Positions 32,154 to 45,998 of a DNA stretch of 64,000 nt are shown in pieces. The position numbers and the translations under genes are program-made. Position 1 is the first letter of the stretch, and each line of letters starts with the position of its first letter. The DNA is taken from the NCBI GenBank assembly GCA_910591455.2, contig OU342808.1:6719947-6783946 (forward strand). The letters run 5' to 3'. Below the pieces are notes generated by a model. The model saw only the letters and a program-made list of their open reading frames with translations. It did not search any database and was not told the DNA's origin. The stretch comes from Pholis gunnellus (lineage: Eukaryota > Chordata > Actinopteri > Perciformes > Pholidae).

Positions 32154-32832
32154 GCACTCCAACCGCGTGCCAAGCCAATACATTAAAATGCATACTGTTT
32201 CGAAAAAAAGGAGCCCTCGGCTGAAGGGGTTGAGTGCCACTTATCCTAGAAACCTGGCACGCCGATGGTTCGGCGAGGCTCACACTACACGTTGGCCGTA
32301 GCCTCGGTTTCTTGTTTGAGACTCGCCGCGCACATTTAGAAGATTAAAGGTCGAAGCAGCTTTTTTTTCCCCCAAGTCGCAGATTCTGAGGTGAAGTTTG
32401 AAGGAAGAAACTTCGATGAACTTGTTGATCGTCACCAGGATAGGCCAGAATGCACAGTCACAGCTCTCCCACGGCGTCTGCTCGTCAGTCAGAACACCGT
32501 CTCCCGGCTCCGTTGGATGACCGACAGAGTTTACGGGCTTGGCAGCGGAGGCCTGGCATGACGCGGCACCTTTCCCTCTTTCTCCGTATCAGGCGACGGT
32601 ATAAACCACCAGCCGACCGTAATCGCCGTGTTATGGCTCACACACGGCTTGTGTTGCTTGGCTTGTTTATCTTGGCGCCGGAGCCGGTGAGTGTCTCCGT
32701 TCTGCCTGGCTCTGCAGCGTCAAGCGTCCCGATTTAGAGGCGCTTAAACAGGAAGATTTATTTTCGGTTTAAGAAGATACCCGGGGATGACTTTTTTTTT
32801 TTAAGGAAATGTTAGATCAGTGCGTGGGTGAA

Positions 32833-32868
32833 AAATATGGTTATATTTTTATAAATATAACCATATTT
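32833..32868. repeat. Perfect inverted repeat, 16-bp arms with 4-nt loop
   Basis: AAATATGGTTATATTT at 32833-32848 and its reverse complement at 32853-32868 are separated by TTAT. The arms are AT-rich and can form a hairpin or cruciform. No adjacent coding or RNA gene is seen. Confidence 0.9.
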
Positions 32869-33695
32869 ATATTTTCACTGCAGAGCACTGCAGCTCTTTT
32901 TGGTTGATAAAAGGCGATGCACTGTGAATACCAAACACACAACATCAACTTCTAAGTATGAATATTCCATTTAGTTTGTCTCTACAGCTTTGTATAGGGA
33001 AACATATTGTCAACTCAACTTTCTGTTACCACTGCCTCTTCCTAAGTCCGACTCAAGCACAGGTGCTCAAGAAAGAAGATATTTTCCTTTTTTTTTAAAA
33101 AAACAGCAAGCTTTTAGAAACAGACTAGAATATATTCTTTCTATCTTTCTATGCCAGAAACCCGCTTTTACATGTTTCGCGGAATTTTCTGATGTGTCCT
33201 CGATGGTGTGGGCATGGCCTAAATACAAGAGTTGAAAGGCTTGGGGGGTTGAGCTGGAAGTCTTGTAAACAGTAAGCCTCGGATAAACAGTGTGCAGAGG
33301 CAGAGCTCCCTCTGCCCACGGATAAACTGCCAGCTCCAGTCATCCCAATTCAGGGTTCCACAGTTTTTTAAGGTGCTTAATGTGATTTGTCTCCTTTCAG
33401 TGTTTGCACCCTCCCTCTAGGAAGTGTGGGAGGTGTGAACAAACAAAGTGAAAGCACCGCGCTATTTCCAGACATTTCTTTTTTTTTTCCTTAGTCAGGT
33501 GCCATTTAAATAGAATATACTGTACACGTTGCTTTTAAAACCCTCAGTACTATTTCTTTGCTGATCATTTCCTCTGTTGGACTGGGCCTCTTGTGATATT
33601 CCATCTCTGATTCTGCTTTTCCTTCTTTAGTCAAGATATCGCTGTAGTGAGGCTTTCTGGATGTCTATAACTATCATAAGGCACTTATTGTTGTG

Positions 33696-33812
<117 letters not shown>

Positions 33813-34387
33813 ATAACAAAAGTAGTTGTGTTTACATTGTGCCTTCTTGTAAACAGAGCAGTAACAATGACATATCTTCTGTACGAGGTACAATACCGTT
33901 CTAGTACATGTAAGCTCTCCGGCCTCTATTAGGAACATGCAGCCATTTATGAAACGTAATTCTCTCCCCATTAAACATATTGACACTTTATTTCCTGTGC
34001 ACTATAACACTCCTATAACTCCTCCTTCACCCCCCCCCCCTTCTGCTGCACATCCTCTGATTGTTGCTCAGTGTTTCAGTTGAGGAAAATGAATGAGAGG
34101 AGAGACGTACTGTGTGTATGTGTGTGTGTGTATGTGTGTGTATGTCTGCAGTCGGTGGGAAAGCTATTTTTGGCTGCTCTAAAGGATGAGTCACCGTGTG
34201 ACATATGAATAGATAAGAAATGATCCCTCCATCAGTTACGAAAGGCCACTTTTCCCACTCCGTCATTGCCACCTCGGTACCATTTCTTTGTGTCATTATC
34301 TAGCCATCCCTACAATCTGTCATCTTTATGTTTTCAATATTCAATTTATCTCTTTTTGCCATCTCTCTCCTCTGTTTGTTTGTTGTT

Positions 34388-34398
34388 CCCCCCCCCCC

Positions 34399-34475
<77 letters not shown>
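34388..34475 (+). repeat. C13 run and (CA)n microsatellite
   Basis: A short poly-C leads into about 75 bases of perfect CA. Confidence 0.96.
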
Positions 34476-34479
<4 letters not shown>

Positions 34480-34852
34480 TCGGCTTGGCTCGTTTGTCTT
34501 TGTGATAATTGGAGCAAACATCACATTGATAGCCGGGGCCCATGACAATTTATGTGTTTACAGCACCACATGTGTCACCTGCTATTAGCGGTATGTAACA
34601 TTTTCATTATGCGTGTCCCACCGATAATGGAGGTATTGAAAGCGAGGCTCACAGGAGCAGACGTAAGGAAGGGCCCCGTGGAGCCGTCGTGACATCTCAA
34701 TGCACACTGAATACACAGACGCTGCAGCGCGTCCCGTTGGCGTTATCTGATGTGTGATGAGGCTGTCAAATGCTGCTGAAACTGACACCTGATGTCACCA
34801 TTAAGAGCCGCAGCTTTATATATTAACGTGTTGGAATTAGGTATGCAGTATT

Positions 34853-35698
34853 TTAAAGGGACGGTGTGTAACATTCAGGGGGATTAATTGGCTGAAATGG
34901 AATACAATATGCATAACTATGTTTTCGTCTCTAGCGAGAGCCTTTTGCGTTTTTTACATTACCTAAAGTTAAGGATGCGAAACGAATCTACGTATTAAAA
35001 GGGCACCAGAGCTGAATTCTTAATGACCGGCGTATTGATAAGCACCGACGTTACTGGTGCTTTATATTAGTACGCTTTAGTGTTGTGGTGTCATTTATTA
35101 TCGCGCTGCAGCGAGCATCTCCTCTGCTCTCTCTGTCGGGGCTGAGCTCCTCCAACTACACAAACACACACATACACACAACGTACAAACACACAGAACG
35201 AAGTCAGCGTTCAGAGGCTGCAGTGGAGACACATGTAAACAAAAGCGAAACCTAATTCACTCGACTTTGTCCGCTATGTTTACACACAAGCCCGGCGCGA
35301 GAGCCCGGCCAAACTCCTCGTAACTTCCCTGCTGGTTGAGCCAAAGCAGCCAGGAGGAATGACTTCTTCATTATTGATTATCATTTATAAACTCATGAAT
35401 GCTATTTATTATATTGACTTTTTAGATTTGTTTCCCGTGAGATATGAATGACTTTATATAGAGACTTTGCTGTTGTAAACCTTACTGTTGCTGCTAAACT
35501 ACATTTAGTTATTTGCAAAATATAAATAAATTCTAATCCTGTTCTGAATTTATTGGTTTTTAAACTAAGTAATGAAAGAGAACCGAGTATTGATAAGAGC
35601 AGCTCCTAGTGGGAGTAATATTCTAAAGGTTATGTTGCTGCTTGCAATCTGCAACCTCACCACTAGACGCCACTCAATCTCACACACTGCTCCTTTAA
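34853..35698. mobile_element. TTAA-flanked MITE-like element, 0.85 kb
   Basis: The left end TTAA-AGGGACGGTGTGTA (34853) is matched in reverse complement by the right end TTAA-AGGAGCAGTGTGTG (ending 35698). The right end is preceded by ATCTGCAACCTCACCACTAG, which I recall from many fish repeats of this type. The interior has no transposase frame. TTAA duplications suggest piggyBac-like mobilisation; family assignment is not made. Confidence 0.75.
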
Positions 35699-35704
35699 AC
35701 AGTG

Positions 35705-35935
35705 ACGATACAGGGTTTAGGGATGCAACGAAGATCATTTTTTTTTTTATTTACTGACTCAATATTAGATGTCAGGAATGAGTGAAAATGCCGTCACAAT
35801 TTCCAAAAGTGACTTCAAACTATTTCTTTGTTGTCTGATAATTCAATTTACAATGATGTGAAACAAAGAAAAGCAGCAAACCTTCACATTGCAGAAGCCA
35901 GAAGCAGCAGATGTTTGATTATTTTTTACAAAATC
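35705..35935 (+). repeat. Interspersed repeat, AAAGAAAAGCAGCAAA type (copy 3)
   Basis: Carries AAACAAAGAAAAGCAGCAAAC shared with 3670-3850 and, reversed, 7745-7915. Starts right after the TTAA element, near GGGATGCAACGAAGATC. Confidence 0.65.
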
Positions 35936-37228
35936 GTCCAAAATCTGAAGTGCAAATTCATATTCATACAGTACACTCTGCTGCAGCAGCCTTATTTGGT
36001 CTGGTACGACCATGTTCGCAAACCTCACATAGATGCTGTATTTCTGTGTAGCTGACATTGCTGAGGAAGTTTGCGGACTTTCTGGCTCTCCATGACTTCT
36101 CTAGTTTGTATGCTATCATCACAATACGTCTGAGCATGTAACAGATTCACATTGATTATTTACAAAAATAACTCAACCAGTTGACGTGTTTGTTGGACGA
36201 TTGCCAGGTTGTCAGATCGTCAAATGATTGTGTCTCTAACGCAACTGACTCAAGGGAATGTTGGGAATTTAAGGGGCGATAATAGATGATAGACGACAAT
36301 GTAAACAGTGTCACGGTGTACACAGACGAGCATCACCTGAATCACCTTTTCAGAGCTCTATAGTGAGTTTCAGCTCTTTGTTTAGCAGTCAGGCCCACAG
36401 CTTTACTGTTTTGGTTCACTCTCGCTGCTCTCAGAGCGTTGTCTTTGGGCCGCTAAATCTAAAACAAATCAAGTTATTGTGGGTTTGAATGTTGAATTGA
36501 TCACACAATCATTTCAGTATCACTGAGTAATTTGAATCTCCTTTCTATCAGAGCTTTAAAATAGTGTCCGTTCACTGATATAGAAATATCTTTGACTGCT
36601 ACCCACCTTTAAGTTGGAAAGAAAATGGTCCAGAAAGTCTTTCTTTAGGTAAGAGTGGTGCATATGACTTATTCGACAAGCTTCAGCCCGTGCAGCAGAT
36701 GAGACGAACCTCAACAGCCAGCCGGTTATGAATCTTGCATCTTCCCGACGGGGTTTCTAAATATTACATGCTTCTCCTCCCGGTGAGTGAGTGTGTGTGT
36801 GTGTGGGGCGGGGGGATTACAGGTGTCTGTCACAACAAGGGCAAAATGACACGGCGTTGAAAGAGCCTTTGTTTCGGTGCAGACGGCGCACTGAGTCATA
36901 GTGCGACCTTGCTTACATGTCTGCCTGTCTGTTTCCTGATAATGTGGGTCAGAGAGGATCCATCAGGGCGGAGAGAAAACAGCATTATTTCCGCATGTGG
37001 CTGTCAGCCTGTCTCCTCTTTTCTGCTATCACAGTCTGTAATGCCTCTTATTAGCTCCGGGTCCTAGCTACCCGGCTATGTTCTGTTTGCAGCTTCAGCA
37101 ACCGTGTCGGTTCCCCTGTAGCCTGTCGGATGGGAGCCCAACACTCGGGTCTTTGTTTAGAGTATGCGCTATGAATTATAGATACAGGAAGCCGCTCCGA
37201 TTTGTCACTTTCTTAAAGGCTTGGCAGA

Positions 37229-37251
37229 ACACACACACACACACACACACA
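37229..37251 (+). repeat. Short (CA)n microsatellite
   Basis: About 23 bases of CA. Confidence 0.9.
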
Positions 37252-37829
37252 TACAGAGAGGTATACATTTTGAAGTAAAGGTTTATAAATTGAGGCAAAT
37301 TCACCGACATGGAAATACACAAGTATACACACGCGCTTCAGGTGGCATCCTGGGAAGGTTTTCTTTTTATTCTGGAGGCTTTTTTTTTTGCTACTACTTT
37401 ACTGCAGTCAGATCCAAATTCACTACAAGCACACAGACGTGCGGAACAAGAACAGGCACACTTGCAGTTTAATAACAATGTTGTCACATCAGCCTGGAGG
37501 GATCAGCATGTGCTATCTTGTTTAGTACTGTTACTTGTGTGTGTGTGTGGTATTTTGTATTTTATTATATAATTATTTTTCACATGATAGAAAAGTCACA
37601 TATTCTCAGCAGTAGGTTTCCACACATTGGTCAGCGCATGTTGGTTCAAAAAGGGAAATTCCACTTTCATACATCTTGGGTTTTTTTTAGTTTCGTTCAG
37701 CGTTGTACTCAGGTTATAGGTCAGACGGGACAAGAAGAGAACGAGCGATCACACGATCTTACAAAAACCGCAGGTTATATATTAAGAAAGAAAAGCCAAC
37801 TGAAAGATTTGTTCTGCAACTATTGTTTA

Positions 37830-38010
37830 TTTTCTTGATTGATCAATAGATTGATCAGGCTCGTCAATTTGCTTGTTTTGCCCGAATAACCCCAAATCTT
37901 AAGATATCCCGTGAAGAAAAACAGCTGGAACCATAAAATAGTAGACATTTTTACTTTATCAACGTAGCTGCAGATTGATTTTCAGTTTTTTCGACAGATC
38001 CTGAAAGCTG
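37830..38010 (+). repeat. Diverged relative of the AAAGAAAAGCAGCAAA repeat family
   Basis: GATTGATCAATAGATTGATC, TTTTGCCCGAATAACCC and ACAGCTGGAACC correspond in order to parts of the copy at 3670-3850 (TTTTGTCCAAACA and AAGCTGGAGCC) with substitutions. Lower confidence than the other copies. Confidence 0.45.
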
Positions 38011-38689
38011 TAAAGATTAACTGTCCGTTGTAAACATCCCTCACATTTTACAAAACAATGTCCTGCTTCAACTTTGACCACAGTTTCCCTGTATAATAAT
38101 GGATGACTGCACATATTTCACGTGCTCTCACTTTGTGACTGTTTTTAATAACCTGCCTAAACGTTTGTCTGGTGGGCTGACTGCGTTTTATGAGTTTATC
38201 ACAACTGGCTCAAAAACAAAATACAAACAAAATACTACAAAAATAAGACCCAAGTTGTATTAAAGGAGGATCTTCACTCAGTTTATTCCTGCTTGTTCCT
38301 TTTGGTCAAACAGAGTCCGGTCCATATTTCGGAACAAGAGGAACAAACTCCCTGAAGGCCTGAACTCCGACTCAACTTCATGGGTTCACCAGGTGTCTGA
38401 TCTGGAGCTTCTCCAAAGACAATCGTTTGGGAGGGATGGGGGGGAGAGATGATAAATGCGTCTGGAAAAGCACCCATGGGCATTTTCTGGGAGTACAGAT
38501 GCGTGTTTTGGTTGAAGCTGCCAAAACCACCAGGCATGAAATCTCAAACAAAGCAGCTGTGAGTCCATAATAGGAAGCTCAATCCAGAGAGAGACTCCGG
38601 GCCTCCGCAGCTCTGACAAGTCCGACTCTTTCCCAATTCCTCCTCTTCACTTGGCGTCTGGCCGTTGTGCCTGATCACAGATATTTATG

Positions 38690-38960
38690 GGAGCGCGGTG
38701 GAGCAGCGGAATAACAGATAAATTCTTAAATTTAATGATCTTCTCTTTAATGTCGGCGCAAATTGAGTAACGGCGAGTGTTGCTTCTACGGCCATTAGCC
38801 GTCCATGATCTGCTGCTGCACTGCGACTATTTTCCAAATGATATAGGAGGAGAGCGGGGAGAACGGAGGAGTAAGCACTTTTGTTATCATCTCCTTGTCA
38901 GATCCTCACAACCGCAGCCCTCTATTACAACGCTAATAATAGAGGCCGGCGTTATGGCTC
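38690..38960. other. Candidate conserved noncoding block
   Basis: Unique, TAAT-rich sequence (AAATTTAATGATCTTCTCTT and AATGTCGGCGCAAATTGAG) plus a 9-bp inverted repeat CCTCTATTA/TAATAGAGG at 38919-38945. It has no repeat family and no frame. Conservation is a guess and needs alignment. Confidence 0.25.
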
Positions 38961-39739
38961 GGAGCACTATCGCAGTAGTAAAGAGACGCAGAATGAAAGA
39001 GAGGTTGCCGCGTGCTATTGACAAAACTCATGTTGCGATTCTTTCTCATTTTCTTTTTTTTTCCCCCGGCTGAATATTGTGAAGAAGAAAGGAAACAGAT
39101 AGGCAGGCAGAGAAGGGTGTTGCTGTCAAAAGTCCAAAAAAAAGCAAGTTGTTATGAATGTTTGATTGGCGCCGTGAAGAGGAGCCGTAGCCCGGGATGA
39201 AAGCGCGTGTCTGTCTTTGTAGTGTGTAGCCCAACATGTGTGGGTGGAGCCAGGTTCTCTCCTGGTTTGAGCTGAATCCAGCAGTGTCACTCTGGTAAGA
39301 GATGGCGGCCCATCAAACAAGAAAAGATTGTAGCAGGTAGCTTTGCTACATCAAGGCCCCCCCATCCCCCCCATCCCCCTTTTGTCAAAGCCAGACTGGG
39401 TATCTGGTCTAGCCATGATGCTTGAGGCAGGAGCAGGTGGGCAGAGATCAGCCTGGGAGGCGTGTTGGTCAAAACGGAGCTCAGGGGACGAGAGCTGGCC
39501 GCAGATGCATGCATGGAAGGAAGGAAGGGCATGTTTGTTGTGGTTTCGGATCTTTCTTCAGAAGTTAGCTCACATCTTGATGTGGAAGAGGCTGAGGAGG
39601 GAAGGGGGGGGTGGGGGGGCTGTTTGTTCAGCTACGTGAGGAGGTCTTGAAGTTTGGCCTATTTGCGGAGCGGGAAAAAGTCATTTTGAAGGCAACCGGG
39701 AGCTCGAGCAACACATTTTTTTTCCATTCTGTTTTGTTT

Positions 39740-39910
39740 TAGGCTCCGTGTCAAATGCTTTGCGTGATTTAAATTTAACATTTACGCCTCCGAGTCCATT
39801 ATGCGTTTGACATTTATTTATTTTCCGTGCGCCACAAAGTCGAACAAGGATTTATGGGCCCTATTTTTAATGGCTGGGATTACGCAGTGATGTTTCCTTG
39901 GGTTATTCTG
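39740..39910. other. Candidate conserved noncoding block
   Basis: Unique moderate-GC sequence with ATTTAAATTTAACATTTACG and TTATGGGCCCTATTTTTAAT, the latter containing the palindrome GGGCCC. Resembles vertebrate conserved noncoding elements in texture only. Confidence 0.22.
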
Positions 39911-42900
39911 CAACTTTGATCACGAGCACGAGCCTTTTTCTGTATTGTTCGGAGCAAAAACTCCCACAGAACTTGTGTCAGTGTTTGTACTTCTGCACTG
40001 TCAGAACGGTTCTGCGGAGTCTGCGCCGCCGCGGCAAGATATGAAGGCTTTGAACGCGCACGCGCGTGCGCACGCTTGCACATAAAAAAAAAAAGAATAA
40101 ATTCCCGTCTGTCTCTTTCTGAAGCGCATACACGAACGCACACTGTCCATCTCCCTTTCTCAAACGCACACATCCACTAATTCTCACACAGAGACACACT
40201 GATGCAGCCCCCCTTTTTGCTCATATATTCTCTTTGCTGTGTCAGTGTGTGCTGGCTGACTTGTCTTTGAATGCACCGTGGAGCCTGTGTGTGTTTGTGT
40301 GTGTGTGTGTGTAGAGGAAGCATAAGTTTGCATACACGATCACCTAAAAGCGCCCCTCTATAGAATTCTTACACGTCTGGTTCCTCATCTGTATATCGGA
40401 GAGCGTATTTCAGAAACTTTTGCTCCTCGCCCGTAAATAATACAGAGAATTGAATCCGAAAGTGAAATCATTCAGACTGTCAGTCGCGTCTTCGCCGGTT
40501 GGGCCTTTTTTTTTTTTTCAAACACTGAAAACCAATTAGGTGGGTCAGGGGCCCGGGGAGCACCACGGAGAAGAACCCGGCGCCACAGTTCTGTCATCGG
40601 CAGCTTCAATCAACACTCGGGGACAGCCAGCACACTCTTCGTTTCCCAAACACTCGCACATGAAAGAGGCCCACGCACACATTCAGGAGCCACAGCAGCA
40701 TTGAAACAGTTTTAGTTGTCTGGGTGGGTGTGTGGCTGTGTTTTTCCGTTTAGCTGTCAAGTGACTGGGATAGAAGCTTTTGAAATGCAACAAAAAGTAA
40801 AAAATGGAAATTAGATTTCAATCAGCTGGATTTAAGTCCTTTCAATAAATGTCCTGATGGCTGAAAGTATTTATAAAGGAAAGAATCAAGAAACCGCCAC
40901 GGTCCGAGTTTTCTGTTTTGTCTTCTTGTGCCTGCTGTTGAAAACAAAAGAAACACGAGTGTTCGATACCCTGATGCACAATTGATCGGCTGTTCTTTCG
41001 CGACGGCACCAACGCCACAGCTGACATTTCCGTGAGTCAGATATTGTTTGTTTTTTTTGGTTTCTTTTTCTGGGCCACCCTTTGCTGCGACATTTCAGAA
41101 TATCAAGAGCCAACTTCCATACAGTGACTCTGAGCTGTTTATGAAGCCTATCGTTTCATGTCCCATCATTGTGTTCTCTGTTTTCTTTTGTCACACAATT
41201 TATCAGCAATTACATTCGTCTAATGTAACCATTTGTATGAAAATACTTATTGTGTGTCTGAATGCATTCATTGCTGCTTTTTTTATCAGAGTGCCATAAA
41301 AAGTGACAAAGACTCTTCAACAAAACACGACCGACGATTCATTTCCACTTGAACAGGGAGTTCTTTTCCACAGAGATTGTAACTTTTGTACAGCCACAGA
41401 CGAGATCATGTTGTAGTGAGGTGTTCATAATAAGAGAGGAAAAAGGAAAAGCAGCTTAGATATCAGTGACCCTTTCGCTTTCTCGCCGAGCTGTTTGACT
41501 TCTCTAAAAGGCTACTGTATTAAAGGAGAGCAAACGTTTGGCCCTCTGATACCCAAGTAGTTTCAAGGTTTTATCCTCCTGTCATATTTCTTTCACTGTG
41601 GCCTTGTTTGTTTTTTTGCTGCAATATATAAGTCCTGCCCCTCTATGGAATCGGCACAGCCATGGCTAGAAAGTAGAGATAATTCAAACGTGTCTTTTCT
41701 GCAGTATAACACAGTTATAATGCCATAAATTTAAAAAAAAATTGGAAAACCTCAAGTTGAATTTCTTTTTTTTAATGGAAATCCAACAGCCGAGTCAATC
41801 ATGGCTTCCCAGTCGTGCTGAGGAGTGCATAATTTAATGTTTTTTATAGAATCTGTTTAGTGCAAACGGTTTATTTTGGGCCTAATTTCAAATGAGACAT
41901 GTAGACTAAAGTGTTTTTGATGAAATTGATCACAACTTTAAGCTTAAAGACAGAAGCGTTTGTCACACATGATGAGTGTTCATGGACCGTCAGAAGGTTG
42001 AACATACGACGATAATATGTGTTTTTAACAGCTTCTGACTATGACAAACTGTGTTTAAAAAAAAAAAGAAAACATGGGTTTTGGGGTTCAGAGGTTGAAG
42101 TCTACCTGAAGCACCCTGCACTGGACCCTGGACCCCCGGGAGCAGTGTGGGCTCCCATTTGCATTCTGATAAAAGACTACCAGGAGGACAGTTGTAGGGA
42201 TCCTGACGTTCACTTGCACTATATTAACTTCTGCAGTCGGTCTTCGGGGTGAGCTGAGCGAAAAAGCCCAGAAGGGTTGCGTGATAAGGCAGACAAAGTC
42301 AGCGGAGCAGCTTCGCTCTGAGCTGCTGAGATAGCACTGGCCTTTCTCCTCTTTCCTCAAGCTGTGTCAGTCTGACCGTTCAGCCGGCCAAATGTGCCAA
42401 CCTCATCAAGGTGCTCAGATTTGCCCTTTTCAATAATTCATCCCCAAATTTGCAGGGAGGAGCCGAGGGTTTGTCGAACAGCTTGCCATACAGCCGAGCG
42501 TTCCCTCTAATTGGAGTGACGTGACGTCCCCATCGGTCAGCGCTAAATGTCAGTAGAGTAGCGGCCAAATACCACATGCTGTTTGAGGATGAGTCACCGG
42601 TTGGACGTGGCGGTGTAAACTGGGACCGGCCTGACGGGGATGAATATGATTACAAGTTCAACACTCGCGTAGACACTCAATGCCAGACGCACTTTATAAA
42701 CATGAGCCGCTCACTCGTGCCCATTCATACAAATATAGTGTAAGCCTGCGAGCGTGCATATTTCTCAATGTTGTCGCTCTCTTTCTTATTTTCTCCCCAT
42801 TTCCTCGCTTTCTCTCACATATTCCTTTTTGTGAGTTTGTTTATTCACACGTACACATGGACCGAACCACAAAAACTCTACTGAACCGAGGCGTTTTGAG

Positions 42901-42980
42901 CCCCGCGCTGCCGTCTTCATCCCCAGCTCGAACAAATGCAACACTTTAATAGCCACTGGTATGCTCTTGGAGCTAATTAG

Positions 42981-43052
42981 AGATTATACAAATGTATGCA
43001 TGCACGCACACACACACGCACACACACATACACACACACACACACACACACA
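42981..43052 (+). repeat. Imperfect (CA)n microsatellite
   Basis: CA runs broken by GCAC and ATAC variants; the longest perfect part is at about 43029-43052. Confidence 0.9.
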
Positions 43053-43957
43053 ATGCACACAGGCACTTACATGCAAACTGCACCCACAGTACCGTGGAGA
43101 GGTATAATTACAAAGTCTAATTCTTGTATCGCTTTACATTATTTATGAAGTAGTGTTGCTAGTGTCACACTGACCTTCCACTAATGATGCTACACACGCA
43201 TACAGACACTCGCATGCACTCTCAGGTTGTGCATGCATCACGTGCAAGCAGAACACAAGCAAACACATGAATACTCACGCACGCACCCACGCAGCTGTAG
43301 TCCCATCGTCCCCCCCCCCCCAGTGATCTGAATTTATTCCCGCATTTTAAAACCAACTTTAAAAGCCTTTCCGAGCTGCTCCCAGCTGTGACTTGGCGGC
43401 GGTTCAACAGCTCGAAGGTTGCATTCATTTTCAGTTTTAATAATGCGATGTTGACAGACAAATAAAACTGACACTGTCACATTAAAAGACAACCAACTTA
43501 TTGTTTTAAGAAGGGTGGTAGCCGATGGCACTGCCTTTGAATATTAGCATTAGCTTTGTGCATTTGATGTGAATGGGGAACGACTACTGTTTAAGATATC
43601 TGACAGTGCTGACGAGCCATATAGCTTTATATTTGATATAGCTTTACCTGGCGACTAACCTCACGCGCAAGATGGTTTGTTACACAGAACCATCTGAGAA
43701 GCCGTCAATGGAAACTGTTTGGAAAAGTGCAGGCTTTTACAAAAAATATATACTTTGCAGGTGATTTGATGAATCATCTGTCAATCAAACTCCTACAAAG
43801 AAAGTAAGAGTAAAAAGGTCTTTTCCATCAAGAAAGTTCCGTTAATGTTAAGTTTAGGTTTTACTTAGTTTATGTAGCTATTTTACGCCCAACCATGATC
43901 TTTCCCGAAACCTAAGCAAGTGTTTTTGTTTGAATTGCCAACATTAATCACATGTTC

Positions 43958-44512
43958 ACCAGGCGACTCCTCAGATTGTATAGAAGTCTATGAGAAAATG
44001 ACTCTACTTCTCACTTCATTTATTACCTCAGTACACATTGTGAACATTAGTTCATGGTCTCAATCGCTAGCTTCAAGTCTTCTTCAATGCAGCATGATGT
44101 TCATTTAGTAAATGATGGTCCCATTGTGAAATTGACCATAAAGCGGGGTAAGCTTTAGGGCGTGGCTACCTTGTGATTGACAGTTGTCCGGTCTGCGAGT
44201 TATCTCCGTGTTTGTCTTACAACTTTAAAACTTTCACCGTGTGTTTTCAGTTCATGAAAGTTAATTGTAACATTTTCAAAGTGTCATGTTTCAGCATTCA
44301 GTTGTTCTTAGCTCCACCCTCTTGCACTCTTGGTTGCCAAAAAACAATTAGGCTACGGGTAAAAACCAAGATGGCGACGCCCAAAAACCAAGAATAAGTC
44401 GACAAAAAAGACAATATGGCTACGGCCAAAAACCCGAATTTTCGAGGCTTCCACCAACCAATGGGTGACGTCACGGTAACTACGTTCATGTCTTATGCAG
44501 TCTATGAGTAAT
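43958..44512 (+). repeat. About 0.55 kb dispersed repeat, copy B
   Basis: Second copy of the element at 27160-27670, in the same orientation. It extends further at the right end to GTCTTATGCAGTCTATGAG. Inside it CCAAGATGGCGACGCC and similar AAGATGGC-type words recur, perhaps from local duplication. Confidence 0.75.
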
Positions 44513-45928
44513 ACCAGTGTAGGAAGACTCAATACAAATGGTTCTATCTTGGCTTTTCAAATGATTGCCATTGGCGGAGATTATGCACTGCAGTATGACA
44601 ATTTATTTTTTCTTCAATCTGTGCTATTCTCCTACACAAACAGTTTTGTTCGCTCCATTTTGTTACTATGCAGTAGCACAGAGGGAACAATGCTGTTCAA
44701 AGATGACAGCTTGTCAGATAGGCCAGAACATGCCAGCGGTGGTGGGTGTAGAGAAATCATCCTCATTGTTCTAAGTCTAGCACGAGTGTCAGAACCCACT
44801 TGTTTACGTAGGCGTCCTCTGCCTCGATGTTTCGGAGGCTTTGGCCCCATCATACACATGCTGTATGTGAGCGCGTGTGCACACAACAAAGCAGCAACAC
44901 ACAAATACTAGCGCGCGCATTTCTTCCCCCGAACGCACGCCGTGCACAGATGATATCGATGCTCTTGCACACCTCTTCACACAAACATCCAGGGAGACGA
45001 TTGTAAGTGAATGCACCCTGCAGGTGATTGCCATCCCATCCCATTGCGTATGTCAGGACAGCTGGACCCTGCGTTATGTAAAGCAACTGGGACTTAACTC
45101 CGCCTGCAGCTGTGAAGGGAAAATCCACAGAAAGCAAAGGTTAACGGAGGTAAATGTCACACGCTTCAATACACCAAGGCAATATCTTTCTCATTTCGGG
45201 CACATTCTTTTTTTGTTTGAGAAGTAAACCCAACGATATAAACTCTGCTGTCTCATATTGCCAGTTTGAACATGATCTGTAAGAGGTAAAATAAGCATGT
45301 GGAGAAGAGCTTGTTGCTCATGCACGATGGATAAAAAGCAAAAGCAAGACAAATGGAGGAAGAAAAGTGTGAAAGCCTTGCAGAACTTCCTCCTCTGCGT
45401 TCTTCTGCGCTACATTTTTTGGAACCGATCTTTTTCCTCCCGCATTTGCATGGTTTTTCCTTCTATGGCGCATGCTGTTTTCCTTCCAACCCTCAAAGTG
45501 TTAGATATCGGGGATCCTCCTGCAGTTGGCCTTGACCAAGGAAGCTAAATTGGTCACTCGGTGCTGCGCTGCAAAGTGCCTGCTGCTTCTAATTAGCTGG
45601 GATGTGTCGGATGAAGAGGACGAGTTCCCCCCAAGGGGAGGCGAACCTCATCCGGAGTCTTTAATGGTTTCACACGCCGCACAAATGTTAACTTTATATT
45701 AAGAGGTGTCAGTGACAAAACTCTCTCAGCCAGGAAACTTTCATGTCGGTGAGATATAGATAGATGACCCTGGCGGATCTTTCTGGCACGCTCTCTACAC
45801 TTTTCCAGAAGCCTTCTGCCAGACCCAAGCTCATTTGGGTGCAGTAATTTTAATATGCGGAAATGTGTTTCTCCGTCATGGCTCAGCACCCCCACCTCTT
45901 CCTCCTTCCAACTCACACACCCTCCACA

Positions 45929-45930
<2 letters not shown>

Positions 45931-45995
<65 letters not shown>
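45931..45995 (+). repeat. (CA)n microsatellite, about 65 bp
   Basis: Perfect CA run. Confidence 0.96.

Positions 45996-45998
<3 letters not shown>

Noticed and set aside
44495..44911. 138-codon + strand frame
   Set aside because: Adjoins the dispersed repeat copy at 43958-44512 and shows no domain; likely repeat-derived chance frame.
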